A stretch of DNA of 64,000 nucleotides from Jatrophihabitans sp964252635 (GTDB lineage Bacteria; Actinomycetota; Actinomycetes; Mycobacteriales; Jatrophihabitantaceae). The notes beneath the pieces are model-generated. The model was not told the origin of the DNA, ran no database searches, and worked only from the letters and a program-made list of their open reading frames with translations. Position 1 is the stretch's first letter, and each line of letters opens with the position of its first letter. Where the stretch lies: positions 1 through 64,000 of the forward strand of contig NZ_CAXUNP010000016.1 of NCBI RefSeq assembly GCF_964252635.1, read 5' to 3'. This document shows, piece by piece, positions 43,351-52,045 of this stretch. A program made the position numbers and the translations under genes.

Positions 43351-44483
43351 TCCGGCACCTCGAAACGGACGAACGCCTCGTCGGCCAGGTTGAGGATCGT
43401 GCCCGGCACCAGTACGAACGGCTCGTGCGCCCGCAGCCGCACACCCGGTTGCCCGGGCATCGTGACGACGGTGCCGTTGGTGGAGCCGAGGTCGGTGACC
43501 TGTACCAGCCAGCCGTCGACGGCCACCCGCACGTGGGTGCGCGAGAGGTCGTTCTCGGGGCTCGGCAGGGTCACGATGTGCGGGGCGTCCTGGTCGACAG
43601 AGAACGGAGCCCGACCGAGCAGGACGTCGCGGTCGACCGGCACCGACTCACCCGACGGCAGGACGAGCACGCCCAACACGGGGCGCGGCGCGACGAACGG
43701 CGGCTGGGCCGGGACGGGCGCGCCGCAGACCCGGCACGCGCCGACGACGTAGGGGGCGTTGAGATGGCCGTTGGCGCACAGGACGGCCTCCACCATCGCC
43801 GCACCGCTAACCGGTGCGCCCTGGGCCTGCGCGCCGAGATCGGGGGCCACGTAGGCCGGTGCGGGCATCGGCAACGCCGAGACCACGGTCGGCTCGGACG
43901 ACGGCGGCGGGTCCTCGTTGCGGATCTGCCCCGTGTCCGCGCGCGGGTCGATGCGGTCGTGCCCGGCGGGCGGCCCGGCGGGCGGTGCGGCGGGCGGCCC
44001 GGCGGGCGCCGGAGCAGACACCGCAGCCGACGCGGACGCGGTCGCCGGCACGATGATCGCCGTCGCGAGCACGATGCCGCCCGCGATCGGCAGCAGCGGC
44101 CACGACGGGTCGATCGGTGCGGACGGGTCGGCGAGCGACAGCCGCAGGTCGGGAGCCGCATCGAGGCGCTGGTCGAGCCACCGGGGCACGCCGGCACCGG
44201 ACAGGGTCGCCGCGACGCCGCCGGCGAACTCGGCCTGGCCCCGCCCACCGACGACCAGGCGCAGGCCGTCACCGTCGGCAGAGGCGAGGGCGAAGCTCGG
44301 CACCACCGGCCCCGAACCGAGCACGCCGAGCAGACCGTCGACCCCGCGGCCCTCGGCGACGGCGGCACGGCACGCGGCGAGCTGCGGGCCCGTCGGGTCG
44401 ACGTCGACGAGAAGGGCCAGACCGTCGCCGACCAGGGCGACGGTGGGGCCAGGGACGTAGTCGGGTGCGCGCGAGAAGGACAT
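43347..44483 (-). CDS. FHA-domain protein with zinc ribbon
   Basis: 378 residues. N-terminal domain of about 130 residues of unknown type, one hydrophobic segment (LLPIAGGIVLATAIIVPAT), a Pro/Ala-rich linker, a zinc-ribbon-like CANGHLNAPYVVGACRVCG, and a C-terminal FHA domain with LLGRAPF, LSRTHVRV and DLGSTNGT. FHA domains bind phosphothreonine. Its place between the PP2C phosphatase and hydrolase genes suggests that it docks a phosphorylated partner, perhaps a substrate of the kinase at 34 kb. Confidence 0.88.
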   Translation of the reverse strand: MSFSRAPDYVPGPTVALVGDGLALLVDVDPTGPQLAACRAAVAEGRGVDGLLGVLGSGPVVPSFALASADGDGLRLVVGGRGQAEFAGGVAATLSGAGVPRWLDQRLDAAPDLRLSLADPSAPIDPSWPLLPIAGGIVLATAIIVPATASASAAVSAPAPAGPPAAPPAGPPAGHDRIDPRADTGQIRNEDPPPSSEPTVVSALPMPAPAYVAPDLGAQAQGAPVSGAAMVEAVLCANGHLNAPYVVGACRVCGAPVPAQPPFVAPRPVLGVLVLPSGESVPVDRDVLLGRAPFSVDQDAPHIVTLPSPENDLSRTHVRVAVDGWLVQVTDLGSTNGTVVTMPGQPGVRLRAHEPFVLVPGTILNLADEAFVRFEVPE

Positions 44484-44518
44484 CGAAGGCCAGCCCGCCT
44501 AGAGCGACGGAGCCGGGG

Positions 44519-45331
44519 TCACGTGGCGGGCAGGCTGCTCGCGCCGGCGGGCGCGTCCGCCTCGGCCGCCTCGCCGGCGGGGTCCGGTTCGTCCTCGAGC
44601 ACCGGGCTGTCGTTGTGCACGTCGACGACGATGACGGTGACGTTGTCGCGCCCACCGCCGTCGAGGGCCTGCTGCAGCAACGCCTCCGCTGCGTCCTCGG
44701 CGTCGGTGCGCGCCCGGACGGTGGCACCGATGGCCTCGTCGGTGACCTCGCCGCTGAGGCCGTCGGAACAGATGACGAACCGCTCGACCGCGCTCGGCAC
44801 GAAGACCCACATGTCCGGCAGCGGCGCGGGGTCGGTCCCGAGGCAGCGGGTGATGATGTTGCGGCGCGGGTAGTACGCCGCCGCCTCGGCCGTGATCTGT
44901 CCGGCGTCCTGGAGCTCCTGCACCTCGGAGTGGTCGACCGACACCTGGGCGAAGTCACCCTCGACGAGCCGGTAGGTACGCGAGTCGCCGACGTTGAACA
45001 CGGCGCACTGCTGGACCCCGTCCAGGGTCACCGCGGCCACCCCGGTGATGGTCGTGCCCATGCCGGCGTTGTCGGGTTGCTCGCGCACCGCGTCCAGGAT
45101 CAGCCGGTTGGTGTCGGCGATCGCCTCGATGATGTGGTCGGGGTGCAGCTCGGGGAGGTCGCCGAGCTCACGCATCCGGTCGGCGGCGATCTTGCTGGCC
45201 ACCTCACCCGCCGCGTGCCCGCCGAGACCGTCGGCGACCGCGGCGAGCCGCTCGGTGACGACCATGTTGTCCTCGTTGGACTTGCGGACCCGCCCCGGGT
45301 GCGTCAGCGCCGAGGACGTCAGTGTGATCAT
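44519..45331 (-). CDS. PP2C-family protein phosphatase
   Basis: 270 residues. Metal-binding motifs RKSNEDN, VADGLGGHAAGE, NVGDSRTYRL, SDGLSGEVTD and GGGRDNVTVIVVD are all complete. Short acidic C-terminal tail, no membrane helix. Probably reverses Ser/Thr kinase signalling; first gene of a run PP2C, FHA, SGNH, Lrp, lat on one strand. Confidence 0.94.
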   Translation of the reverse strand: MITLTSSALTHPGRVRKSNEDNMVVTERLAAVADGLGGHAAGEVASKIAADRMRELGDLPELHPDHIIEAIADTNRLILDAVREQPDNAGMGTTITGVAAVTLDGVQQCAVFNVGDSRTYRLVEGDFAQVSVDHSEVQELQDAGQITAEAAAYYPRRNIITRCLGTDPAPLPDMWVFVPSAVERFVICSDGLSGEVTDEAIGATVRARTDAEDAAEALLQQALDGGGRDNVTVIVVDVHNDSPVLEDEPDPAGEAAEADAPAGASSLPAT

Positions 45332-45472
45332 CGGTCCCCACCCCTCGTCGTGTCCGGGACGCCAGCCGTCCGGGTCGTACCGACCGTAGCCAAGGGAGCG
45401 GTCTCCCCGCCATCACCGCGCCGGAATTCACCCTGTCGGACCGGTGCGTAGGGGACGCGGCATGCTGGGCCC

Positions 45473-46726
45473 ATGACCGACGTCTCTCCCGCCGTGTCCG
45501 CCGTCCCGGTCGTCGAGACCGATCCGGGCGAGCTGGGCTTCGCCGCCGACCGGCTAGCCCGGCTGGACACACGCATCGGTCGTTACGTCGACGACGGGCT
45601 GCTCGCCGGGTGGTCGTTGCTGCTCACCCGGCGCGGTCGGATCGCGCACGTGACCGCGCGTGGCCGACGCGACGCGGAGGCGAACCTGCCCCTCGAGCTC
45701 GACACCATCTTCCGCATCTACTCGATGAGCAAGCCGGTCACCTCCCTGGCCGCGATGATGCTGTGGGAGCAGGGCGCCTTCGAGCTCACCGATCCGGTGT
45801 CGCGCTACCTGCCCGCGTTCGCCGAGACGCGGGTCTTCGCCGGCGGCTCGGACCTGGCGCCGGTCACCGTGCCGGCCGTCGAGCCCCTCCGGGTCTGGCA
45901 CCTGCTCACGCACACGTCGGGGCTCACCTACGGCTTCCACCGCGCTCATCCGGTCGACGCGATGTACCGCGCCCGCGGCGGCGAGACGGGATCCGCCAAC
46001 AATCTGGCCGGTGTCGTGGACGGGTTCGCGTCGATGCCGCTGCTGTTCCAACCCGGCACGGAGTGGAACTACTCGGTGTCGACGGACGTGCTGGGGCGCC
46101 TCGTCGAGGTGCTCACCGGGCAGTCGCTCGAGGACGCGCTGCGCTCGATGATCTTCGAGCCGCTCGGGATGACCGACACCCAGTTCGCGCTGCCCGACGC
46201 CAAGCGGGACCGCTTGGCCGCGCTCTACGTCGCCCGGCCGGGCGGTGGTCTCGCCCGGGCCGACGCCGAGGCCGAGCGCGTCGTGGCACCCACCTGGTTC
46301 TCCGGCGGGGGCGGCCTGACCTCGACGCTCGGCGACTACCACCGGTTCACCCAGCTGCTGCGCAATCACGGCCGGCTCGGCGACGTCCGGCTGATCGGTG
46401 ACCGCACGCTGCGGATGATGACCCGCAACCACCTGCCCGGCGGCGCCGACCTCGACACCTACGGCCGGGCGCTGTTCGCCGAGTCGCCCTTCCGGGGCGT
46501 GGGCTTCGGCCTCGGTTTCTCGGTCGTGCTCGACCCGCAGGCCATGCACTCACCCAGCTCGCCCGGCGAGTACGGCTGGGGCGGGATGGCCAGCACCGCG
46601 TTCTGGGTCGACCCCGTCGAGGACATCACGGCCGTCTTCATGACCCAGCTGATGCCGTCGTCGGCCTACCCGCTGCGCTCGCAGCTGCGCCAGCTCGTCT
46701 ACTCGGCGCTGGTGGACACCCCGTAG
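45473..46726 (+). CDS. Beta-lactamase-fold serine hydrolase (class C/EstB-like)
   Basis: 417 residues. Catalytic SxxK is in YSMSKPVTSL, the Tyr-x-Asn-like motif is WNYSVSTDVLG (Tyr-Ser), and a third motif is in the C-terminal EYGWGGMASTAFWVDP. LLTHTSGLTYGFHR is typical of esterase/peptidase members. No signal peptide, so probably cytoplasmic esterase rather than resistance enzyme. Confidence 0.9.
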   Translation: MTDVSPAVSAVPVVETDPGELGFAADRLARLDTRIGRYVDDGLLAGWSLLLTRRGRIAHVTARGRRDAEANLPLELDTIFRIYSMSKPVTSLAAMMLWEQGAFELTDPVSRYLPAFAETRVFAGGSDLAPVTVPAVEPLRVWHLLTHTSGLTYGFHRAHPVDAMYRARGGETGSANNLAGVVDGFASMPLLFQPGTEWNYSVSTDVLGRLVEVLTGQSLEDALRSMIFEPLGMTDTQFALPDAKRDRLAALYVARPGGGLARADAEAERVVAPTWFSGGGGLTSTLGDYHRFTQLLRNHGRLGDVRLIGDRTLRMMTRNHLPGGADLDTYGRALFAESPFRGVGFGLGFSVVLDPQAMHSPSSPGEYGWGGMASTAFWVDPVEDITAVFMTQLMPSSAYPLRSQLRQLVYSALVDTP

Positions 46727-46848
46727 CCGACACAAGAGGGTCGCGGTTCGTGATCGACACGCGCTCAGCAGGTCTGCAGCCCGGCAGAACGCGTGATGAT
46801 CTCCCGGGTGGTGACCGACGTGACCGGTCCCGACCGGTCCCGATCCGT

Positions 46849-47784
46849 TCAGGCGGTCGCGCGACGGTCGACCAGCGCGACGAGCTGTTCGGCGACCTCG
46901 GCCGGGCGTTCGTAGGGCAGCATGTGCCCGGCCCGCGGGTACACGACGAGCTCGGCGTTCGGCATGGCGTCGACGATCGCCCGCGAGTGCGCCACCGGCG
47001 TCAGCCCGTCCTTCGTACCGACCAGCACCACGGTCGGCGTGCGGTCGAGTGCGGCCAGGGTGTGCGTCCGGTCGTGGTGCAGCATCTCGTCGACGAGCGC
47101 CGCCGTCGTGACCGGATGCGCGCGGGAGGTCTGCGCGGCCGTGCGCATGCGGTTGCGCGGTGTGGCCGCACCCGGCCCGAAGAAGCCCTGCCGGATGAAA
47201 CCGGCGATCAGCTGCGGGTGCCGCAGGTTGACCCTGGCGCGCGACATGCGCCGGATGCGGGTGACGAACGGGGTGATCAGCATCGCCGGCGCGGTGAGCC
47301 GCGCGGACAGGCCGAAGACGTCGTGACCGAGGTGCGCCGCGCTCGTGGCGACCATGGCCACGCCGACGACCTGGTCGGCCAGGACACCCGGGTGCCGTTC
47401 GGCGAGAGCCATGATGATCGGGCCGCCGAGCGAGTGGCCGGCCAGCACCACCCGCCGCCCCGCGAGGTAGCCGGTGAGCAGCTCGGCCACGTCGTCGGCG
47501 AGCTGGTCGATCGTGTTGGTGCCCCGCGGCCCGGCGTCCGACCAGCCGTGCCCGCGGGCGTCGAAGGCCACCACGCGCAGGTCCGGGCGCAGCTGATGCA
47601 CCTTGGCGACCACGTCGGCCCAGCTCGTGTGGTCCTGCGTCCAACCGGCGACCAGGACGATGACGTCGGGCGATTCGGCGGGGCCGGTGTCCTCGATGCC
47701 GATGACCGTGCCGTCGGCGAGCGTGAACGGCACCAGGTCGTCGTTGCGGCCGGCCCGACCGGACAGCAGGGCGGAAGTCGTCAT
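46849..47784 (-). CDS. Alpha/beta hydrolase
   Basis: 311 residues. Nucleophile elbow VLAGHSLGGPII, oxyanion region VLVAGWTQDHTSW, Asp in LVGTKDGLTPVAHSR and His in PRAGHMLPYERP. Ester or similar hydrolase, substrate unknown. It converges with the gene at 45473. A direct repeat of GACCGGTCCC is present in the gap. Confidence 0.9.
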   Translation of the reverse strand: MTTSALLSGRAGRNDDLVPFTLADGTVIGIEDTGPAESPDVIVLVAGWTQDHTSWADVVAKVHQLRPDLRVVAFDARGHGWSDAGPRGTNTIDQLADDVAELLTGYLAGRRVVLAGHSLGGPIIMALAERHPGVLADQVVGVAMVATSAAHLGHDVFGLSARLTAPAMLITPFVTRIRRMSRARVNLRHPQLIAGFIRQGFFGPGAATPRNRMRTAAQTSRAHPVTTAALVDEMLHHDRTHTLAALDRTPTVVLVGTKDGLTPVAHSRAIVDAMPNAELVVYPRAGHMLPYERPAEVAEQLVALVDRRATA

Positions 47785-47836
47785 CGCAGCAAACTACCTG
47801 CGACGAGCGGTCACCGGTAATCGGACTCGGACCCGG

Positions 47837-48925
47837 CTAGGACTCCCGGTGCGCGCCGGCCGAGGGCACGACCGGGAACACCTTCGGCGGTTTGTGTCCC
47901 GCCTCGGCGAACGCCCGCTCCACCGCCGAGGTCACCGCGTCGACCGACCGGGTGTCGACCAGGGCGATGGCGCTGCCGCCGAACCCGCCCCCGGTCATCC
48001 GGGCGCCGTAGGCACCGGCGGCCACCGCCGACGCGGCCGCGACGTCGAGCTCGGCGCAGGACACCTCGTAGTCGTCGCGCAGGGACCGGTGCGACGCGTC
48101 GAGCAGCGGCCCGATGCCGCGCACGTCGTCGCCGCGCTCCAGCAGCGCGACCGTCTTGAGCACCCGCCGGTTCTCGGTGACCACGTGGCGGACCCGTGCC
48201 CGCAGCACGTCGTCGGGCAGACGCGGCAGCGCCGACTCCAGGTCGGTCACGTCGCGCAACGACGGGACGCCGAGCAGTTCGGCAGCCCTCGTGCACTCCG
48301 CACGTCGCTTGGCGTACTCGCCGTCGGCGAGCCGGTGCGTCACCCGGGTGTCGATCACCAGGAAGGTCAGGCCGTCGAGCACGAGCGGGACCTGACGCGA
48401 CTCCATCGACCGCACGTCCAGGAACAGCGCGTGGTCGGCTGTGCACCGCACCACCGCGTTCTGGTCCAGGACGCCCACCGGAACACCCAGGTAGTCGCTC
48501 TCGGCGCTGTGCGCGATGTCGACGATCGACGCGTCGTCGAGCGGCACGCCGAACGTGTCGGCCACCGCACCCGAGACCGAGCACGACACCGCGGCCGACG
48601 ACGACAACCCCGACCCGGGCGGCAGGTCCGCGTCCAGGTGCACCTCGAGCCCATCGATCCGGTGCCCGGCGCGACGCAGCGCCCACACCACACCCTCGGC
48701 GTAGGACGCCCATCCCGAACGCGTGCCGGGTTCGAGCTCGTCCGGCCGGGTCTCGACGCGTTCGTCGGGCCAGGCGCTGCTCGTGACCGCCAGCACGTCG
48801 TCGTCGCGCGCGTCGACGGTCGCCGTCACGCCCACCGGCAACGCGAACGGCAGCACGAACCCGTCGTTGTAGTCCGTGTGCTCCCCGATGAGGTTGACCC
48901 GCCCGGGGGCCCGCCACACCGTCAT
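47837..48925 (-). CDS. galK: Galactokinase
   Basis: 362 residues, GHMP kinase. Signature GRVNLIGEHTDYNDG, ATP motif LPPGSGLSSSAA and C-terminal GARMTGGGFGGSAI are all complete. Phosphorylates alpha-D-galactose to galactose-1-phosphate. ATGA overlap with galT; last gene of the transporter-Leloir operon. Confidence 0.96.
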   Translation of the reverse strand: MTVWRAPGRVNLIGEHTDYNDGFVLPFALPVGVTATVDARDDDVLAVTSSAWPDERVETRPDELEPGTRSGWASYAEGVVWALRRAGHRIDGLEVHLDADLPPGSGLSSSAAVSCSVSGAVADTFGVPLDDASIVDIAHSAESDYLGVPVGVLDQNAVVRCTADHALFLDVRSMESRQVPLVLDGLTFLVIDTRVTHRLADGEYAKRRAECTRAAELLGVPSLRDVTDLESALPRLPDDVLRARVRHVVTENRRVLKTVALLERGDDVRGIGPLLDASHRSLRDDYEVSCAELDVAAASAVAAGAYGARMTGGGFGGSAIALVDTRSVDAVTSAVERAFAEAGHKPPKVFPVVPSAGAHRES

Positions 48926-50049
48926 CTGCGCGCGTCGCGCAGGCGCTGGGCCATCTGCTCGGGGACGACGTCGTTGACGAAGACGTCCATCGCCGACTCC
49001 GAACCGGCCAGGTACTTGAGCTTGTCCGGCGCGCGCCGCGTCGAGAACAGTTCGAGGTGCAGGTAGGCGAGGTCACGGCCGCGGTGCACCGGGGCCTGGT
49101 GCCACCCGGAGACGTAGGGCATGGTCAGACCGTAGAGCCCGTCGACGCAGCGCAGCACGTCGAGATACATGGCTGCGAACGAGTCCCGTTCGTCATCGGT
49201 CAGCTCGGTCAGCTCGACGACCCGGCGGTTCGGGTAGAGGTGCACCTCGACCGGCCAGCGTGCCGCCTCGGGCACGAAGGCGGTCCAGTACCGGTCCTGG
49301 GCCACCACCCGGTCCCCGGCGTCCTGCTCGGCGTGGAGGATGTCGGCGAACAGGTTGGTGCCCGCCCGCTCGGCGTGGGCGCCGGCAGCAGCGAGCATGC
49401 GCGACGTGCGCGGCGTGACGAACGGGTAGGCGTAGATCTGGCCGTGCGGGTGGCTCAGTGTCACCCCGATCTCGCGGCCGCGGTTCTCGAACGGGAAGAC
49501 CTGCTCGACGCCCGGCAGCGCCGACAGCGCCCGCGTGCGGTCGGCCCACACGTCGACGATGGTGCGCACCCGCTCCGGGGGCAGGGCGGCCAGCGAGGTG
49601 TCGTGGTCGGAGCTGAAGCTGACGACCTCGCACCGGCCCACGCCCGGCCGCCGCGCGTACAGCCTTCCGCCGGCGGCACCCGGTTCGTCGACACCGGACT
49701 GATGGGCCGGGGCCGTCATGGTCAGCGACGGGAACCGGTTCTCGAACACGACGACGTCGTAGTCGTGGGCCGGCACCTCGGTGAGGTTGTCCGGGGTGGT
49801 CGGGCACAGCGGGCACGCGTCGGTGGCCGGCAGGTGTGTACGACCCTGCCGGTGCGACGCGATGATGACCCACTGGTCGGTCGTCGGGTCGCGACGCAGC
49901 TCGCTGCGCACCTCGATGGGTTCCAGGTCCCGCTTGTCGCGATCGGTGCGGTCCGGCACGTCGGATTCGTCGTAGTAGATGAGTTCGCGACCGTCCGACA
50001 GCCTGACCGGTGTGACGCGGGGACCGGAGCGACGTCGGGTCGCGCTCAT
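48922..50049 (-). CDS. galT: Galactose-1-phosphate uridylyltransferase
   Basis: 375 residues. The nucleophilic His is in LSHPHGQIYAYPF; ACPLCPTTPDN looks like the zinc-binding pair. HLYPNRRVVELTEL and YVSGWHQAPVHRG fit the second half of the family. Exchanges UDP between glucose and galactose sugars. ATG overlaps the permease stop by four bases. No galE is in the window. Confidence 0.95.
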   Translation of the reverse strand: MSATRRRSGPRVTPVRLSDGRELIYYDESDVPDRTDRDKRDLEPIEVRSELRRDPTTDQWVIIASHRQGRTHLPATDACPLCPTTPDNLTEVPAHDYDVVVFENRFPSLTMTAPAHQSGVDEPGAAGGRLYARRPGVGRCEVVSFSSDHDTSLAALPPERVRTIVDVWADRTRALSALPGVEQVFPFENRGREIGVTLSHPHGQIYAYPFVTPRTSRMLAAAGAHAERAGTNLFADILHAEQDAGDRVVAQDRYWTAFVPEAARWPVEVHLYPNRRVVELTELTDDERDSFAAMYLDVLRCVDGLYGLTMPYVSGWHQAPVHRGRDLAYLHLELFSTRRAPDKLKYLAGSESAMDVFVNDVVPEQMAQRLRDARR

Positions 50050-51071
50050 TCGATGCGCTCCGCTCTGGTGAGCAGGGTCTGCAGGATGACGACGACGGCG
50101 AGGAAGCCGCCGTTGACCGCATCGGAGGCGGACGAGCCGTACTTCGACAGGTGGACGCCGATGAGGTTCTGCATGATCGCGAGCAGCAGCACGCCCGCGG
50201 CGGTGCCGCTGACCGAACCCGCGCCACCCGACAGCAGGGTGCCGCCGATGATCACTGCCGCGATGGCCGTGAGCTCGTAGCCGACGCCGATGTTGGTGAC
50301 GCCGGACTGCAGTCGCGAGGCGTTCAGCGCACCTGCGCTGCCCGCGAGCGTCGCCGACAGCACGTAGACCAGCACCTTGTTGCGCAGCACCGGCAGGCCC
50401 ATCAGCACGGCCGCGTTCTCGTTCCCGCCGATGGCGAACAGCGACTGGCCGTAGCGGGTGCGCAGCAGCACCACGGCGCCGAGGACGAACAGCACGACGA
50501 CGGTGATGATCGGTACCCAGGTGCCGTTACCGATGTTGATGAACCAGGAGTCCTTGGGCACGGTGTAGGTCTTGCTGCCCTGGTCGGTGATGGCCTGCAG
50601 CAACCCGCGGGCGCCGAGCATGCCCGCGAGCGTGACGATGAACGGCGCGAGCCGGGCCTTGGCGATGAGCAGACCCTGGACGAGCCCCCAGGCGGCAGAC
50701 ACGCCGACCGCGAGCAGGACGGCCACGATCCCGCCGCCGTGGTTGACGCCGTAGGCGGCGAGCACGCCGCCGAGGGCGAACACCGACCCGACGGACAGGT
50801 CGATCCCGCCGGAGATGATCACGAATGTCATGCCCAGGGCGAGCAGTGACACGTAGGCGTTGCCGACGAGGATGCTCTCCAGGTTGCCGGTGTCGAAGAA
50901 GCCGCTGGAGAAGATCGACGCGGCGAGGAAGACCACGACCAGGACGGCGACGCCGCCCTGCTCGCGCAGCAGCCGGGTGACCTGCTCGACGCGGTTGGCT
51001 TCGGTGACGGTGACTGCGTCGGCGTCCGGGGCGACCGGCGGGTCGGTCTTGCGCATGTCCACGGTGCTCAT
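50046..51071 (-). CDS. Sugar ABC transporter permease (YjfF-like, RbsC family)
   Basis: 341 residues from ATG 51071. Eight or more helices; GMTFVIISGGIDLSVGSVFALGG and the loop RYGQSLFAIGGNENAAVLMGLPV are the RbsC-family hallmarks. Fourth gene in an order that matches E. coli ytfQ-ytfR-ytfT-yjfF (galactofuranose importer). Overlaps both neighbours by four bases. Confidence 0.92.
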   Translation of the reverse strand: MSTVDMRKTDPPVAPDADAVTVTEANRVEQVTRLLREQGGVAVLVVVFLAASIFSSGFFDTGNLESILVGNAYVSLLALGMTFVIISGGIDLSVGSVFALGGVLAAYGVNHGGGIVAVLLAVGVSAAWGLVQGLLIAKARLAPFIVTLAGMLGARGLLQAITDQGSKTYTVPKDSWFINIGNGTWVPIITVVVLFVLGAVVLLRTRYGQSLFAIGGNENAAVLMGLPVLRNKVLVYVLSATLAGSAGALNASRLQSGVTNIGVGYELTAIAAVIIGGTLLSGGAGSVSGTAAGVLLLAIMQNLIGVHLSKYGSSASDAVNGGFLAVVVILQTLLTRAERIE

Positions 51072-52045
51072 CTCCCGCTCCGTCCACGAGCGAGGTACAC
51101 GGCGACGACGATGATGCCCGCCTGCACGAGCTGGGCGTAGGACTGGGCGATGTTGTGCTGCACCAGGGTCGCGGTGAGCAGCTGCATGAACAGTGCGCCG
51201 GCGACGGTGCCCAGCACCCGGATGCGGCCGCCGGTGAGCGGCGTGCCACCCACGACCACCGCGGTGATCGCCGACAACTCGTAGTTCAGGCCGTAGTTCG
51301 ACGGGTCGGCCTCGGCCCCGTACCCGGTGATCAGGATGCCGGCGAGCGCCGCGAGCACCCCCGAGATGATGTAGACCGTGAGCAGGATGCGCTTGACCGG
51401 CAGCCCGGCGAGCTGACTGGCCCGCCGGTTGTCGCCGATGGCCACCAGCTGACGGCCGAACCGGGTGTAGCGGACCACGAACCCGACGATGGCCACGAGG
51501 ATCAGCGCGATCCACGCCATCTTGGGGATGCCGCCGAGCAGGTCGAGCCCGAGCCCGTTGATCGTCGCGTCGGTGATGGGCTTGGCCGACGCGCCGTTGA
51601 GGATCACGGCGATACCGCGCAGGCCGATCATCAGCGCCAGCGTCGCGACGATGGGTTGCACGTTGACGACGGCGACCATCAGCCCGGCCACGAAACCCGA
51701 CACCGCACCGGCGAGCAGGGCGGTGACGATGGCGAGCCCGACCCCGTACCCCAGGTAGAGGGGGATGAAGGCCGAAGCCAGCGCGATCACCGCGCCCACC
51801 GACAGGTCGATGCCCTCGGTGCCGATGACCAGCGCCATCCCGAGAGCCACGACCAGGACCGGCACGACCTGGTAGAGCTGCACCCGCAGGTTGCTGACCG
51901 ACAGGAAGTGCGACGAGAGCGCCGTGTCGACGACGAGCAGGATGAGGATCGCGGCGTAGACCCCGTACCGCTGCAGCGCCACGACGACGCGGTCGCGGTC
52001 GAAGTCCAGGCCGGCGATCCCCGGGCGGACGCGCGCCTCGGTCAT
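51068..52045 (-). CDS. Sugar ABC transporter permease (YtfT-like, RbsC family)
   Basis: 325 residues from ATG 52045. Same fold as its partner: GMALVIGTEGIDLSVGAVIALAS and RYTRFGRQLVAIGDNRRASQLAGLPV. Forms the heterodimeric channel with the YjfF-like protein. Overlaps both neighbours by four bases. Confidence 0.92.
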   Translation of the reverse strand: MTEARVRPGIAGLDFDRDRVVVALQRYGVYAAILILLVVDTALSSHFLSVSNLRVQLYQVVPVLVVALGMALVIGTEGIDLSVGAVIALASAFIPLYLGYGVGLAIVTALLAGAVSGFVAGLMVAVVNVQPIVATLALMIGLRGIAVILNGASAKPITDATINGLGLDLLGGIPKMAWIALILVAIVGFVVRYTRFGRQLVAIGDNRRASQLAGLPVKRILLTVYIISGVLAALAGILITGYGAEADPSNYGLNYELSAITAVVVGGTPLTGGRIRVLGTVAGALFMQLLTATLVQHNIAQSYAQLVQAGIIVVAVYLARGRSGR

